A DNA stretch of 64,000 bases from Brachynemurus nebulosus (taxonomy: Eukaryota > Arthropoda > Insecta > Neuroptera > Myrmeleontidae). The translations under genes and the position numbers were made by a program. Below the pieces are notes generated by a model. It had not been told where the DNA came from. It ran no database searches and was given only the letters and a program-made list of their open reading frames with translations. Location: positions 13,606,832 through 13,670,831 of the forward strand of contig JAPWDM010000005.1 of assembly GCA_035578155.1 (NCBI GenBank), in the 5' to 3' direction. Positions 44,471-57,480 of the stretch are shown in pieces (position 1 is the first letter of the stretch; every line of letters begins with the position of its first letter).

Positions 44471-45985
44471 ATAACATTTTAATCTGTCTCATCAAATTAA
44501 GAAATAAATTAATTACGTTGAGATTTGATTTACTATTGGTCGCGCATATCGTGACATTATAAGAACAACAATTTTATTAACTGGCTAAAATTTAATTGAA
44601 TAAAAATAAATTTTCTAAAACTAAAAGTATCTACTTTTAGATGACGTAGGTCAAACTAATATCGTCATCCGAGCTTTAGTGAAAGATTCTTTGTGAATCT
44701 AGTCTGTTTAATACTACACATGATATTTTTTTCAAACACTATATGTGAATTTTAATTAACATAATGAATTGGCCATACATGCCAAAGTAAATCGAGTGTT
44801 CAAGTATCAGCTAAGCTGGATATCAAATAAACATATGAATATTAATGTATGTGTAAATGCGAACAAAAGTTTGTCATACATTAATAATGTTTCACAGCCA
44901 CTCGATAAGATTTGAAATTAGAAACAGACATGAGTTCTTTTCCGTTTTAATTTTTAATATTTCATGCCCAAACTATCTAGAAATAACATTCCAAAAGAAT
45001 TATAGATTAAAAAAAATTTAAAAATTTTTTCAAGCACTGCGAAATATTTTAAAAGATTGCTTCGTTCCTGACAAGTAACATTATTCAGAAAGTAGGTTGA
45101 GGAGAAAAAAATTAAGATTAAAAGGAATGCTATACTTTCTCAGGATAGCAGAATCTAAGTAAAGATTTTCAACATTTTCTACCATAACTTGAAAATTTAT
45201 CTTATTTAAAAAAACTTTTCTTTGAACTATTTTATTACTAATGAGGCTTTTAGGAATTGTTGGGGAATGAGTATCACCCTTTAAATATACTACTGAAGAG
45301 TAGTCTAAAAAATAAAAGGGTTCGCCATTAGATGTTATAAAACGTACACTTTGTAATATGTGTATTATAATTCAAGGTTCATTCCTCCTTTTACTAAAAA
45401 TATTTAAATGAGAGCAAAAATCGAAAATCGTGAACGTTGATTGGTTAATGGAAACATTACACCAGACCATTTCATGTTATGCAATGAAAACTTTTCAAAA
45501 ATTTTTCTGTTCAAATTACGTAAAGGATGGTGTTTTGCTAGAAATATCGTTGTTATTATTTTTAAGCGAAAGATTCAATACCTATATTTAGGGATTCTAG
45601 AATAAATAAAGGTGTTACGGATATTTTTAGAATTAGTAAGTACTGAGAGTAATTCCAGATAATATTTATTTGAAATAAGAATTTGAATTTTAAATCACGT
45701 AAATGCTAAAATAGTATCTGAGAAATGTCAGATTGAAAACAACTGGTTAGTTTTTACGTAAGATGGGGACGATAATAATGTTCGCAGTCCTATTCGTTAG
45801 CTCTGTGGATTATAAGAGTAGAGATAGTTTCATTTCACAGCGCCCCACCATCATACAAATATTTGATACTGACTTTTTGTGACTAATTAAATGTTTTCTT
45901 ACACATAAGTAGAGTTTTCTTTAAGAAAACACAAATATCTGAATCGGAAAAGGTAGATTGATAATAACCACAACATTTCACGAGA
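44471..45985. other. AT-rich intergenic DNA
   Basis: No gene or element termini recognised. Confidence 0.5.
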
Positions 45986-45989
45986 AATG

Positions 45990-46880
45990 CTTAACAAATT
46001 TTCATTAAAATTCACAAAATCGTTACTCGTATATAAGAAGATTATGTTAAATAACTCCCCAAAAAACATTTTTTTTAGTTCTCAGAGTGTGTATAACAAT
46101 CAATGGCTTCAACTTTTAAACTGTCAACAGCTTCAACTTTTTTGTCAATGGAAATTTAAAAGGATGACTTCGAAAATTTACAAGTTGCTTCCAGTTTCAT
46201 TATTATATCATTTTACTTACCTACGGTTTTTTTTTTTAAATTAGGTGCTGAAAAATGTTAGTAAACCTGATAACGTCATTAAGTTAAATTTTTTTTTAAA
46301 TTAAACTTTATGGAAATGATTTTAATTAGGTATAGTGTCTAGTTAAATTAATTTGGGTATGAAGTTTTCCTTCTTGGTATCAAAATGACGAAATTCCTTT
46401 TAGAAATATGACTGAATCAACAGAAGCCTTTCTATAGTAACCCTATGTGCTTATACTTGTGGTAAAAATGAAAAAAATATTTTCGAAAATCTATAATTTG
46501 CTTCCAATTTCAGCGTTGTGTTACTTTATTTACGATTTTTAAAACACTGAAAAATTTTAGTAGATTTAATGAAAATGAATTAAAAAATTCTTTTTTTTTC
46601 AAACCAAGATTTATTGAAGTGATTTGAATTACGGTGATTAGTTGATTTAGGATAATTCAGGTGTGCCAACTTTTCATTTTTGCTATCGAAATGACCAAAT
46701 TTATTTTATAAATATGTGACGGTTTCGACAGAAGTCTTTTTTCTAGTAGTCCTACGTACTCAGTTTTGGTAAAAATGAACAGAGTGACTCCGAAAATCTA
46801 CAATTCGTTTCCAATTTCATCATTCTATCATTTTATTTGCGGTTTTAAATCACTGAAAATTTTTTTTAATTTTAATCCCT
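45990..46880 (+). repeat. ~310-bp tandem repeat, about three units
   Basis: The block CGAAAAT-TA-AA-TTGCTTCCA-TTTCA occurs at 46,171, 46,484 and 46,791 (spacings 313 and 307). Each unit also has GACGAAATTCCTTTTAGAAA or a variant, CAGAAG.CTTT, and CACTGAAAATTTT. Divergence between units is substantial, so the array is old. Single relatives occur near 22.75 kb and 61.95 kb. Confidence 0.65.
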
Positions 46881-48011
46881 TGGAACCGCAGAAATTAATA
46901 TAAACCATCGAATTAAATTATTTTGTTTGATCTGTTAAACGACTGTCAGTCTTTACAAACTTCAAATCCAGAATGAAAAGTCGTATTTTGCTCTCTTGGT
47001 GTAGGATAATATCCAATTTTTACCGTATTTTATTTTTAGTGTTCTACTAAAATATTTCTGAAAAAAATTGTACAATATGCATCGATATTTTAGATCGATT
47101 TCACCTGGAATAATCATCACTTTATTAACGCTACCTACCTTAAAGCTGCATCTAAAAATAAGTAGATTTTTAACATACATCCATACAAATGATATGGGGG
47201 ATGCAATTACCAACTGAAACACCACATATAGGAGAAAGATGAAACATTCAAAAATATCTTTACACATATCATAGTGAGACATAGTGCATTATTAGGTACA
47301 CTGTGAAAAATTGGTTACAAAATGCATAATTTTTGAAATGCCTACTTTAAACAAACGTAAAATTTTTTTAAAAATTTGAAATATATTTGGCCTTACCATT
47401 AGGGTAACAGGAAAAATTAATGTACTTTTAGGCAATTTACGTATCTGTTTATTGTTTTTGAAAACGTAATTAATTTTACATAATTATTGCAAAAAATACT
47501 CGGATTTATAGCGTAAATATAAAACAAAAACACTATAAAAATTTTAACATTTTGTGTCCTTTTTCATTCAATTGTGTAAAATTATACTTTTTTATCAGCG
47601 TAAAAGTTATTAACAAACACTTAAGGGAAGAAATACCTTTAAATAATTTCGGAAATTTCTTTAACAAGACAGAGCTGTTCTATATTATTGAGGTTTGCAA
47701 TTTTATTTACTATGACCTTACAACATATTTTTTTGTTAATAAATATAAAAATGGCGACTGCCGAAGCCTTTCTTTATAGAGCGAGCTATTTCAAAAGTTC
47801 CCAATTTGCTGGTACTCTAGCCACCGTGTCGTAGGTAATTATCATCGAAAAAATTTAAAAAAAAAATTTCCTGAGTAATTAATTAAGCCTTTTAAACAAA
47901 CCATATATTAAAATTTTTTGTCTCAAAATGCCGCACTATTTACTGCCAAGTGATAAGTACAACAGATAAGGTTACAAAAAAAGAAAAAGAAAAAAGTCAA
48001 AGATCCCAACA
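46881..48011. other. Intergenic DNA, no gene supported
   Basis: A 106-codon minus-strand frame (46,962-47,282) and a 75-codon plus frame (47,552-47,779) lack domains and are Phe/Ile-rich as expected of random AT-rich DNA. Confidence 0.45.
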
Positions 48012-48015
48012 TTAA

Positions 48016-48918
48016 CCCTAGAATCATACATTGGTCTACGAGTCAAGTTAATCATACATCGGCGTCGTTTCGACGAATGGACTTTTTACGGCGAGTTTTA
48101 GCGTTTATTTGCACAAAACATTTTTTTTACATAACAATACTACAAAAGCGAACAAAATATTTAAAAAAACTGGATTTGGAAAAATTTCTTAATATAAATA
48201 TTTATTAATTTTTTTAATCTTTTTATCAAACCATATTTTCATTATAAAAATTAAAAAATATATAAATACATCAATTGTAATAATTAATTTATGAACTATT
48301 ATGAATCAGTGGCCATGTGTGACTTTACAGAATGTGAAATTTCTCAGTCATAAATATTCCTATAGATATGTAGTTATTTCCCCATTAGGCACATTTGTAA
48401 ATTTTCTAAAATTTGTTAGTAATTTTTCGAATAAGATCTCAAAAAATAATAAAAATTAAGATATTTTCCACAAAATAAATTGTTAATCTTTTATTAAGTC
48501 ATTCGAAACACATTCTTTAGTTTTCGATTCAATATATTCAAACTTCAGTATTATGTCGTCTCTATAAGTCAAACAGCTGTAATCATCTTTCACATTATCA
48601 TAATCATTGAATAAATTAATTATAACATCCATATCTTTAATAGATTTTAGAAAAATTAGGAAAACTTTTATATGTGGAGTACAAAATCTTTAAAAAAAAA
48701 TATAGGATAATCATACATCGTCGTCCTTTTGACGCACACTATTTTAGTATAAAAAAAAACGACAATAGCTATAAATAAAATTTATATGTGTTATGTGTTA
48801 TAATAACAAATAAATTAGATAACAGAAGTTTCACAACGATCAGGTACCGACAAGTCACATTATTGGAGCAGGTAGAGAAGTTCGTTCGTCGTTTTGACGA
48901 GTATGTATGATTCTAGGG
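48016..48918. mobile_element. piggyBac-like MITE, TTAA TSD, copy 1
   Basis: A 903-bp element starting CCCTAGAATCATACATTGG and ending GTATGATTCTAGGG, flanked by TTAA at 48,012-48,015 and 48,919-48,922. CCCTAGAA termini and the TTAA target are characteristic of piggyBac transposons. Subterminal AATCATACATCG-CGTCG-TTT-GACG blocks recur at both ends. No transposase is readable. Copy 2 at 53,777 lacks about 175 bp of its interior. Confidence 0.85.
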
Positions 48919-49000
48919 TTAAAAAAGTGAACCCTAGGAATTTATAAAATATAAACTATACTAAACTATGTTGATAAAATGGAACATTATTTAGAATAAT

Positions 49001-49168
49001 GTTTTTGAACGATTGTTTCATGTAAACTAGTTTCCGAGAAAAACTAACTTTTATAAACGGTCGCCGTATATACCACCGTCGCAGTATCCTGCATAACATA
49101 GCGAATTTGCATTTATTAAATTTACTTTTTCTCGGAAACCAGTTCACATCAAACAATCGTTCAAAAAC
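49001..49168. mobile_element. Foldback repeat of the GCTATGTTATGCAGG family
   Basis: Arms beginning GTTTTTGAACGATTGTTT pair with the inverse at the right end and extend through ACTAGTTTCCGAGAAAAACT (about 60 bp, roughly 85% match). The loop side contains, inverted, GCAAATTCGCTATGTTATGC and AGGATACTGCGACGG, the end of the 41.2/52.7 kb repeats. The 101-codon minus frame across it is a shadow. Confidence 0.65.
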
Positions 49169-50419
49169 GGATTTTGTATGATTTTTTCCGCTCTTTATCA
49201 TGGTATAAACAAAAATTTTGAATTTTGGGAAATTATTCCAAAAAGCTCGTTTTTTGAGCATCCAGACGTCGGACGTGTCTAAAAAATATTAGCGGGTAAA
49301 AAAACATTAATTTTTTTCCAGATTATTTTAGTCTACATCTTTAGGGTAAATTTAAAAAAAATTACTACGGTTACTCCTATGCCTTTGGTCAATAATCACT
49401 TTTAAAGATTTTTTGTTTATCGATAAAAAATATCTCAAAATTTTAGTCTAACAAAGCATTACATATAGAAACATGAAGTGATAATTAACCAAATTTATTT
49501 TTCCTGTAATTTCCTGACTTTTCTGAACATTTTGATGAAAAAATTATTAGTAGTAATTATTGGTTTATGTTAAATATTACAGAAGTTATGAATTTTTTAA
49601 TATAATAACATCACCGAAAGTGATAGCTGCGGAAACACCATATTAACAATATTTTGCTAAATTTCAAAAATTCATAACTTGAAAACTAGTACAGATAATT
49701 TTTTTTAAATTTTGTACAGATGATTAGGATGGTTAAATAAACAAATAAAAAAATTTCAGCGAAATTTGAGGTCGTGGGTGACATTTTATTTTTTTATTGG
49801 ATGATTTGAAATGAAATGACCCTAGTATATTCTTGAGATGTGTTACTCATACTTTACGAAAATGAATAATTTTACGTATTTTTAAAATTTATTGTTTACA
49901 GTGTAGGTAAGTAAATATATTTGCAGGGTAGTGAAAGGTATAGATACCCGCGCACACATGCAAAGATACCTACAAACCTTTTATTATAATAAACTTTCTA
50001 CATCTGCTCCTGTTGGGTGCCTGTGATATTTGTTTGATACACTATTTAAAATTTTGTCCCGTGCGCATTTGAACAGTAACACCATACTTACCTTGCACAT
50101 TGTGTATACTTCAAAATGATTTCGTCCTCTATTCGTAAGGGATAAATTATTATTATTGACAATTGAAAAAATCAGTTTCAAAAAAAAAAATTTCAATAAA
50201 ATTATTCCAAGGTGGAAATATCCCTCAACAGTATGGTTTTTGTACCGACGTCGCTATTTACCTACGTGTATCTTTTGGATTTGATCGATAATGGCTGTGT
50301 CAATCGATTGACAATCAATGAAATATTAGAATTCACCTTTCGATTTGATACTTTTTTTTTATAGTGATTTTTAACGAACTTTTCGTTTCGAATGTAACAA
50401 CGTTAACTATACCCTGTTT
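49169..50419. other. AT-rich intergenic DNA
   Basis: No gene or element termini recognised. Confidence 0.5.
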
Positions 50420-50619
50420 CAAATACAGTTGATCATGAGTCAAAGTTAAAAAATTAAATAATTCTTATTCAAAACAAATCAGTTTTCTTTTCTAAAAATA
50501 AATTGCAATTTTAAAATTTACGTAAGTGCAATAATGAGAGAGGTAAGGCCAAGAAAACGGAAATTATTTAAATTAATAAGTGATGAAGCATGGTTAAATT
50601 TAACTGAAATGGACCATAT
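50420..50619 (+). repeat. Dispersed ~200-bp repeat, copy 2 (pair at 20,241-20,441)
   Basis: Colinear match to the 20.2 kb copy: TTGATCATGAGT, AAAAATTAAATAATTCTTAT, AAGAAAACGGAAATTATTTA, GCATGGTTAAATTTAACTGA. Confidence 0.65.
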
Positions 50620-52120
50620 ATAAAACTTTTTTAAATGCTAAATTATTAATAATTTTCATCATCTTGCAAATATTCTTTGCAATTAAAGAGACACCCCTGC
50701 ATTAAGATTCTAGATGGTAAAAACTTGTTAACAAACCTACAATCTATAATTTCGATAATACAGGAAGATTTTCAAAAATCAGTTTAGAATTAATTATGGT
50801 GAAATACTTAATTTGTCAAATATTCACTTAAAATATATAGAAATATATTATTACGAGCTAGCTTGCGGTTGACTAAACCATCATTTTAAGTCAATGTATT
50901 TTAAGTTAGAAAATTTACATCCTATATCAAAATAAATTTTTAGTTTAACTCAAATTTACCTAATGATGGTTTAATCAACTGTAAACCTGGCAGACAAACC
51001 TTACTGAACTAATTAATTTTTGTTGGTAAATAAGTATCGATAATGTTTTACTTGAAAGCTTTTGATGGCCAGAAAAGGAAATTCACTATGTTACGCAAGA
51101 TGCTGCATCAGGAGTGTTTTATTTTTCAAAAATTTTGTTGTACTTTCTCAAAAATGAATGGTAACATTTTTTTTTTACTTATATTGAAGATATGCCAGAA
51201 ATTTATGCTACCAGATTAAAATTGCGCCTTAAATTTTTAAGCTAGTTGTCTGGACAATTTTTTTAATCTTTATTAAACACAGTAACTACTTAATTTGATT
51301 TTTAACTACCACTGATTAAACTGTAGTGTTACCTATTTACACTCAAACACTTAATGGTGGGAGCACTCTAAAGAAAGAATTCATATAATTACACAGACAT
51401 CCCTCCTCTGACACGGTTTCTTGCAAATGATTTTTCTATAATATTGTGAAACTTTATAAACTTATTGTTAGTCAAATGTATCACATTTTTCCGGGCTCTC
51501 ACTAGGAACCAGGCTATAAAAGACAAATCCTGTACAATCAGTTTGGCTCATGAGAAAAGCCAGTAATCACAGTACTCTTTCTAAATAATCCAAGCATTTA
51601 TCACATTTTAAATTTTAACTGAGTGATTTTTGATGAGTTGATGTAGTACATTGGGTTAAATTAGTTCAATGAATCATAGAAATTTTTTAGAATTTAATGA
51701 AATAATTTTTTTTATTTTAACACATGATTGAGAAACAAAACTCATCTGGCTCAAGTGACAAAAGTTAACGTCAATATTTCATCTATCACTTACTCACTTA
51801 ATAATTCATTATTCATACATAAAGGCATATCATATAACACCAACAATAGCAGTTTAATGAATCAGTAATATAAAAACAAAAATAAAAAAATGTATTACGT
51901 ATTTAATTATTTACCTATATAAATTTTATTAGCTTATCATAGTCCTTTACAAAATTAAGTACTTATAATTGACTTATGAAAAATAAGAGTTTTAAAGAAT
52001 GATTATAATATTAAGAGATCGAAACCGGTCTAGTAAGAGAAACGAAGGAAAGAAGAAAAAACAAATTTTTTGTGGGAAAGGGGTACAAAAATATTATTAT
52101 TGTGAATGAGAGTTTTACTA
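50620..52120. other. Intergenic DNA with one short repeat remnant
   Basis: 51,075-51,120 carries GGAAATTCACTATGTTACGC and AAGATGCTGCATCAGG, a remnant of the GCTATGTTATGCAGG family end. Nothing else seen. Confidence 0.5.
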
Positions 52121-52185
52121 ATACCGAGAATTGTGAAAAACTATAGCCATTGAACTACGAAATCCAAAATTTAATGCGTGTCTAG
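52121..52185 (-). repeat. tRNA-like A-box repeat fragment, copy 4
   Basis: Minus strand: CTAGACACGCATTAAATTTT, GGATTTCGTAGTTCAATGGC, TATAGTTTTTCACAATTCTC, GG. Its left edge supplies the GTGTCTAG target duplicated by the neighbouring hAT insertion. Confidence 0.5.
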
Positions 52186-52600
52186 CAGGGTCGGATCTAA
52201 GGAGGGCAGCGTGGGTACGTGTCCCGCCCTGCAAGGTTTTTTGGGGCGCCAAAAACGCAAGTTGAGGGGCGCGCAAACGGTGAAAATGTCAAACTGAAAA
52301 TTTTAGCGAATTGATATTTTTTTAAAAAAATTTTTCAATTTTTCCCGGCAAAAAGCAAATAATGAGCAGAAAAAATGGCCAACACTTTGCATTTTTGCTC
52401 GGTCACTTGCTTTTCACAGTACTAAGGGCGCCAAAAACCCAAAAAGTGTCGACTTTTTTTTTTGTTCACCACTTGCTTTTTGCAGAGAAAAATTAAAAAA
52501 ATATCGATGCGCCAACATTTGTAATTTGGCATTTTTGCCGCCGAGGATGCCAACAGCAAAGTTTGCCTTGTTCACCGTAATAACTAAAGGTCCGGCCTTG
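52186..52600. mobile_element. hAT-like MITE, perfect 8-bp TSD GTGTCTAG
   Basis: A 415-bp element starting CAGGGTCGGATCTAAGG, with inverted right end CAAGGCCGGACCTTTAG. GTGTCTAG flanks it at 52,178-52,185 and 52,601-52,608. GGGCGCCAAAAAC occurs twice inside. The 74-codon minus and 66-codon plus frames are shadows. Inserted into the A-box repeat copy 4. Confidence 0.85.
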
Positions 52601-52749
52601 GTGTCTAGTATGCACTGCGTGTTTAGTATGCAAACCATATTTCAAAATCGCCCTAAAGAAGTCCATACGAAAACAGGTTCAAGTGTATTAACAACAAATA
52701 ATTCATCTTTCCGGATTTATAAATGACACCAACGTCTTTTGGTCTTGTT

Positions 52750-53305
<556 letters not shown>

Positions 53306-53770
53306 AATAGTAAATTCGATGGAAATAAAAGTAATTGAACGAATATTTCTTACAATTACTGTGAATATTTTTAGCCTATTAATATCCAGTACTTGTATCT
53401 ACGTAAATATTATACGTTGTTATTTTTATATTTAATAAAAATAATAATTAATAATAACAATAATACCTACAATAAGTGAAATAATAATAATTTAATTTGT
53501 CAGCAGTCTGCATTACAACAATAATTCTTTACGTACATAGTTATTTATTAGCAGCTGACGTCTGTTATTTAAATATGTACATTTATGTCAACTGCGATGA
53601 TTTGACGGTATCGTAAACATATCTGTTCAGTGTGTCATCCATCACATCGAGTTCTAATTTACGTAGATCTCCAATATTGATAGTGATAAATTAATTGATG
53701 AAATGATGAATATTGAAAAAATTAATAAACAAAGAATATTTACCTAGTTTGTAAAAAATTTGTTATTTAA
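53306..53770. other. AT-rich intergenic DNA with AAT-type simple sequence
   Basis: 53,420-53,500 is rich in AATAAT/ACAATAATA. No gene seen. Confidence 0.5.
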
Positions 53771-53776
53771 TATTAA

Positions 53777-54504
53777 CTCTAGAATCATACGTTGGTCTAC
53801 GAGAAACGTTAATCATACATCGACGTCGTTTTGACAGATGGACTTTTTACGGAGAGTTTTCGAGTTTTTTTGCAAAAAACATTTTTTTTACATAACAGTA
53901 CTACAAAAGCGAACAAAATGTGAAATTTCTCAGTCATAAATATTCCTATAGATATGTAGTTATTTCCCCATTAGGCACATTTGTAAATTTTCTAAAATTT
54001 GTTAGTAATTTTTCGAATAAGGTCTCAAAAAATAATAAAAATTAAAATATTTTCCACAAAATAAATTGTAAATCTTTTATTAAGTCACTTGAAACGCATT
54101 CTTTAGTTTTCGATTCAATATATTAAAACTTCAGTATTATGTCGTCCCTATAAGTCAAACAGCTGTAATCATCTTTCACATTATCATAATCATTGCATAA
54201 ATTAATTATAACATGCATATCTTTAATAAATTTTAGAAAAATTAGGAAAACTTTTATATGTGAAGTACAAAATCTTTAAAAAAAACATCGCGTAATCATA
54301 CATCGACGTCCTTTTGACGGACACTATTTCAATACAAACAAAACGACAATGACTATAAACAAAATAAATACGTCTTATGTATTATAACAACAAATAAATT
54401 ATAGATAACAGAAATCTCACAGCAAGCAGGTGCCGACAAGTTGTGGTATTGGAGCAGGTAGAGAAGTTCGTTCGTCGTTTTGACGTGTACGTATGATTCT
54501 AGGG
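53777..54504. mobile_element. piggyBac-like MITE, TTAA TSD, copy 2
   Basis: A 728-bp element flanked by TTAA (53,773-53,776 and 54,505-54,508), start CTCTAGAATCATACG (first bases mutated from CCCTAG), end GTATGATTCTAGGG. It matches copy 1 except that AAAAGCGAACAAAAT joins directly to GTGAAATTTCTCAGTC: the bases corresponding to about 48,161-48,335 are missing. Confidence 0.83.
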
Positions 54505-55310
54505 TTAAAAACAAAAAGTTTATTAAAATTTTTTTTTCAGCTCAGGGGTTCTCAAAGTTTTGCAAAAAACTATTTCATTTTTCTCATCATTGTTTCATGG
54601 TATGTGCCCAGATATGTAAGCGGCTGTGATTTGAATTTATTTGTCAACAGTCTTGCGATAAATAAACTATGTATGATGAAAAACAATGAGTTTTAAGGCC
54701 CACAAGCCCCATTTAAGTATACAAGCTGGCGTTATATTAATGCTAGAAAACGCACTTTGTCAAAAAATGATCTCTATCTTAAAATTCAAAGTTTTGATTT
54801 TTCATGTATTTATATTTTTGTATTAATTTTTTATTATAGAAATTATATAAAGTAGTTGAGTCAATTTAATCACTTTATAGATTATTTTCGCTATATTCTT
54901 GGCGTCCGCAAAATTACTAAATATTCTATTAAATTTATATTTGATACTCTCTTCTGTTCAGCAGTGTACAATGTACATTGAAACGTTTTTAAGCTTATGT
55001 AATTTAGTCAACTGGATTTTCTTTTACAATTTTTTAATTTTTAAAAAATTCTTCAACACTAGCCACAATGGTACCAGAAAAATGGAAAATAATAAAAGAC
55101 AGTTTGCTTCACCAAATTCACATTCCGGACAATTTATAGGTACTTATAGCTGCTAGCAGTACAGAAACGCTTAATTATCATTTTTTGTAAGATCGGGAAG
55201 ACGCTTGAATTAACTATTTACACTCTCAAAACGATTTCTTTATTTAAGGATAAGAAATTTCTTTGATTTAGTTTTCTTTGAATCAAAAAAACATTTTTTT
55301 GAATAAAAAC
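54505..55310. other. Intergenic DNA, no gene supported
   Basis: The 85-codon frame at 54,899-55,156 and the 67-codon frame at 54,493-54,696 have no recognisable features. Confidence 0.45.
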
Positions 55311-55409
55311 AGTATACTGTGCAATAAGTGCGGGAAATTGTCGATTGCCTATGAATGCGCTCATTCGCTTGAGTAGGCAATCGACAATCCCGCACGAGTT
55401 GCACATACT
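55311..55409. mobile_element. Foldback cassette with a distinct stem
   Basis: The outer ends AGTATACTGTGCAATAAGTG and (inverse) AGTATGTGCAACTCGTGCG resemble the outer ends of the 8 kb cassette, but the stem is different: GTGCGGGA-TTGTCGATTGCCT (55,328-55,350) pairs with 55,375-55,395 with only a 2-base bulge. The minus-strand 70-codon frame is a shadow. Confidence 0.7.
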
Positions 55410-55550
55410 ATTTTTTATTACGAATTTCACATACTTTTTTCAATTATTATTACTATTTTTGACATATTTATTACTTTTTAAAATAATATTTTTAAGTGTT
55501 CGTTTTTTTTTCTGAATTAATTATCGATCGTTTAAACTACTTTGTTGGTG

Positions 55551-55690
55551 GTTTTATTGTCAATTTGCGTGCAGAAAATTTACTTTCCGCACGCAAAAAA
55601 GCATATGGGAAGAGTACAGTCAGCAAGCAGCTATTTTGCGTACAGAAATGTGTGCGCCACGTTAGTACTTCCCCCGCATGAGTAATAAAA
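55551..55690 (+). repeat. Dispersed repeat, copy 2 (pair with 546-691)
   Basis: Same blocks as the copy at 546 (TTATTGTCAATTTGCGTG, TTTCCGCACGCAAAAAAG, CAGCTATTTTGCGTACAG, CCCGCATGAGTAATAAAA). It runs directly into the next foldback cassette. Confidence 0.7.
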
Positions 55691-56180
55691 TAGCATATTG
55701 TACAATAAATGGGAAAAGAGGCTTATTTCTCACGAATATGAGTTTGTTGCGCGAGCCCGCAGGACGAGTGCAACAATTTATATGAGTGAGAAATAAGCTT
55801 TTCCCGGGCATTTTACACTATACTTTTTCTACGAGCACATTTTTTCTCGTAATATTTAACATAAATAATTAAAATAAAATTTAAATAAGTAGTAAAAATT
55901 TTTTAAATTTATAATGTCAATGATAAGATATTCAAATTTTTGCAAAAGCATACTTTGAAACTATGGAAACAATGATAAATAATCAACTTACATATGTATA
56001 TTTTTAGTATTAATTATATAGATTATATGTTCAAATCAAAGGCAGAGCCTACTTTTTTATTAAATTAAGCCGTGGGAAATAATTTCCAACGGCTATTTCC
56101 GCATTGTGTGAGCAATTGTTAATTTTTACATATAGTTAGCCGTGCGCAAAATGTTACTTTTAATAGTAGGAGTAGAAAAA
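55691..56180 (+). mobile_element. Foldback cassette plus downstream repeat, 55.7 kb copy
   Basis: The cassette 55,691-55,824 has the same stem as the 8 kb copy (GGCTTATTTCTCACGAATAT with inverse TATGAGTGAGAAATAAGC). It is followed by TTTTCTACGAGCACATTTTT, GAAACTATGGAAACAATGAT, TTAAGCCGTGGGAAATAATT and TAGTTAGCCGTGCGCAAAAT to 56,180. This is the most complete of the three copies. Confidence 0.72.
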
Positions 56181-56190
56181 AACATTTAGG

Positions 56191-56965
56191 TACTCGCGTT
56201 ATAAATTTTTTCAGAGAAATATTTATATCATTCAAAGAAAAATTTTGTTTTTACTTTCTTTTCAGTAACCAAAGAAATATTTATATGAATTAGAAAAGTA
56301 ATTCAAAGAAAAAAAATCAAACGATTCCTCTCTTCAAATCTTTGAAGTGAGGAATCGTTTTGAGATGGTAACAATATATTCCGAAAAAAATTCGTAAAAT
56401 GATTCTTAATTTATAATTGTACGTAAAGTAGAAAATTACGCACATCCATACGCAAAACATGACTTACCTAGCCCAGTTTTTTTAAATTAAATAAATAATT
56501 TCATAGTAGCCGTAGCAATAAGTAAGTACCTCATTCAAATGTGACTTTTTATTTAAAAAAAAATCTTAATTTAGCTAATTTTGAAATTAGCTTTCTCAAT
56601 ATAATTTTAAATTAACCAAAAAAGAAATTTCACAATTAAATAGTGATTAAATTGCTGCAATAAAATATGACGACAATTTTTTAGGATGTTACTGACTTTG
56701 CGTCAATCCAAATTGTGATCAAAAACTGTAACAATAAGGTAATTTTCTGGTTTTCTAAAATATGGAAAATTTGTAGTTTTCTAACCGAATTATGATTGGT
56801 TCATTTTTTTGATTTGGTATTAAATTCAATAATTTTGAATATGAAATTGTAAATTCTGTTTCTATTCCCAAATTTAATAGAGTTAAAATGTAAAAATCTA
56901 AAAAATATTTTTAAAACACTAAAAAAAATTGTTAAAGAACTACTGAAAGAATTAATAACGCGAGT
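56191..56965. mobile_element. TIR element TACTCGCGTTAT, adjacent to the gene's upstream region
   Basis: The left end TACTCGCGTTATAAATTTTT and inverted right end TACTCGCGTTATTAATTCTT are a TIR of about 24 bp (both reach TTTCAG). At 56,319-56,360 lies a hairpin of 20-bp arms (AAACGATTCCTCTCTTCAAA, one mismatch) with a 2-base loop. Non-coding; TSD not evident. Confidence 0.6.
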
Positions 56966-57299
56966 ACGCAAATCTCGCATTGGATTAGCGATGGACGTTA
57001 AAATATTATAATTATTTTAAAATTTCCCTAAGCCAAAAATACTATAAAATTTTTAACCGTAATTTTTACTATCGTTAATTCTGCTATGGTTAAAATTTTT
57101 GACCGCCATATGTACACAACCCTTTTTAGAAATTTTGTAGTACTTGAGTACTACTAAACTCAAATGCTCTAATCACCTCAAGAGAAATTAAAACCACTAA
57201 AAGCAAACGATTTGATACATAATATACTTTCTTAACAGATATCAGAATAATGTAATATTCAAATATACAGAATAATTATGATAGAATTAAAATACCTTA
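56966..57299. other. AT-rich DNA upstream of the gene
   Basis: Nothing recognised apart from AT-rich sequence. Confidence 0.45.
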
Positions 57300-57480
57300 C
57301 TGTTTTAAAATTTTGCACCTGCTCGCCCCACTCTGGTACGAGTGAAAATATTGGCCATACGTATGCTATATATACGCCTCAATATATGATTGGCTCTGTG
57401 ACCTGTCGCCACATTTCATTGGTTGTTTAGCACGTGTCTACACTCTACGGAATAATATTATAAAACTTACTTAGAAAAAG
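57300..57480 (+). promoter_or_regulatory. Probable promoter region of the Snail-family gene
   Basis: A local rise in GC with several classic motifs: CACCTG (57,316-57,321, the Snail/bHLH E-box in inverse), TATATATA (57,367-57,374), inverted CCAAT boxes ATTGG at 57,389-57,393 and 57,418-57,422, and CACGTG (57,431-57,436). A further E-box CAGCTG is at 57,649. The start codon lies about 600-650 bases downstream, leaving room for a long 5' leader or an unrecognised leader exon. The transcription start is not determined. Confidence 0.4.
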
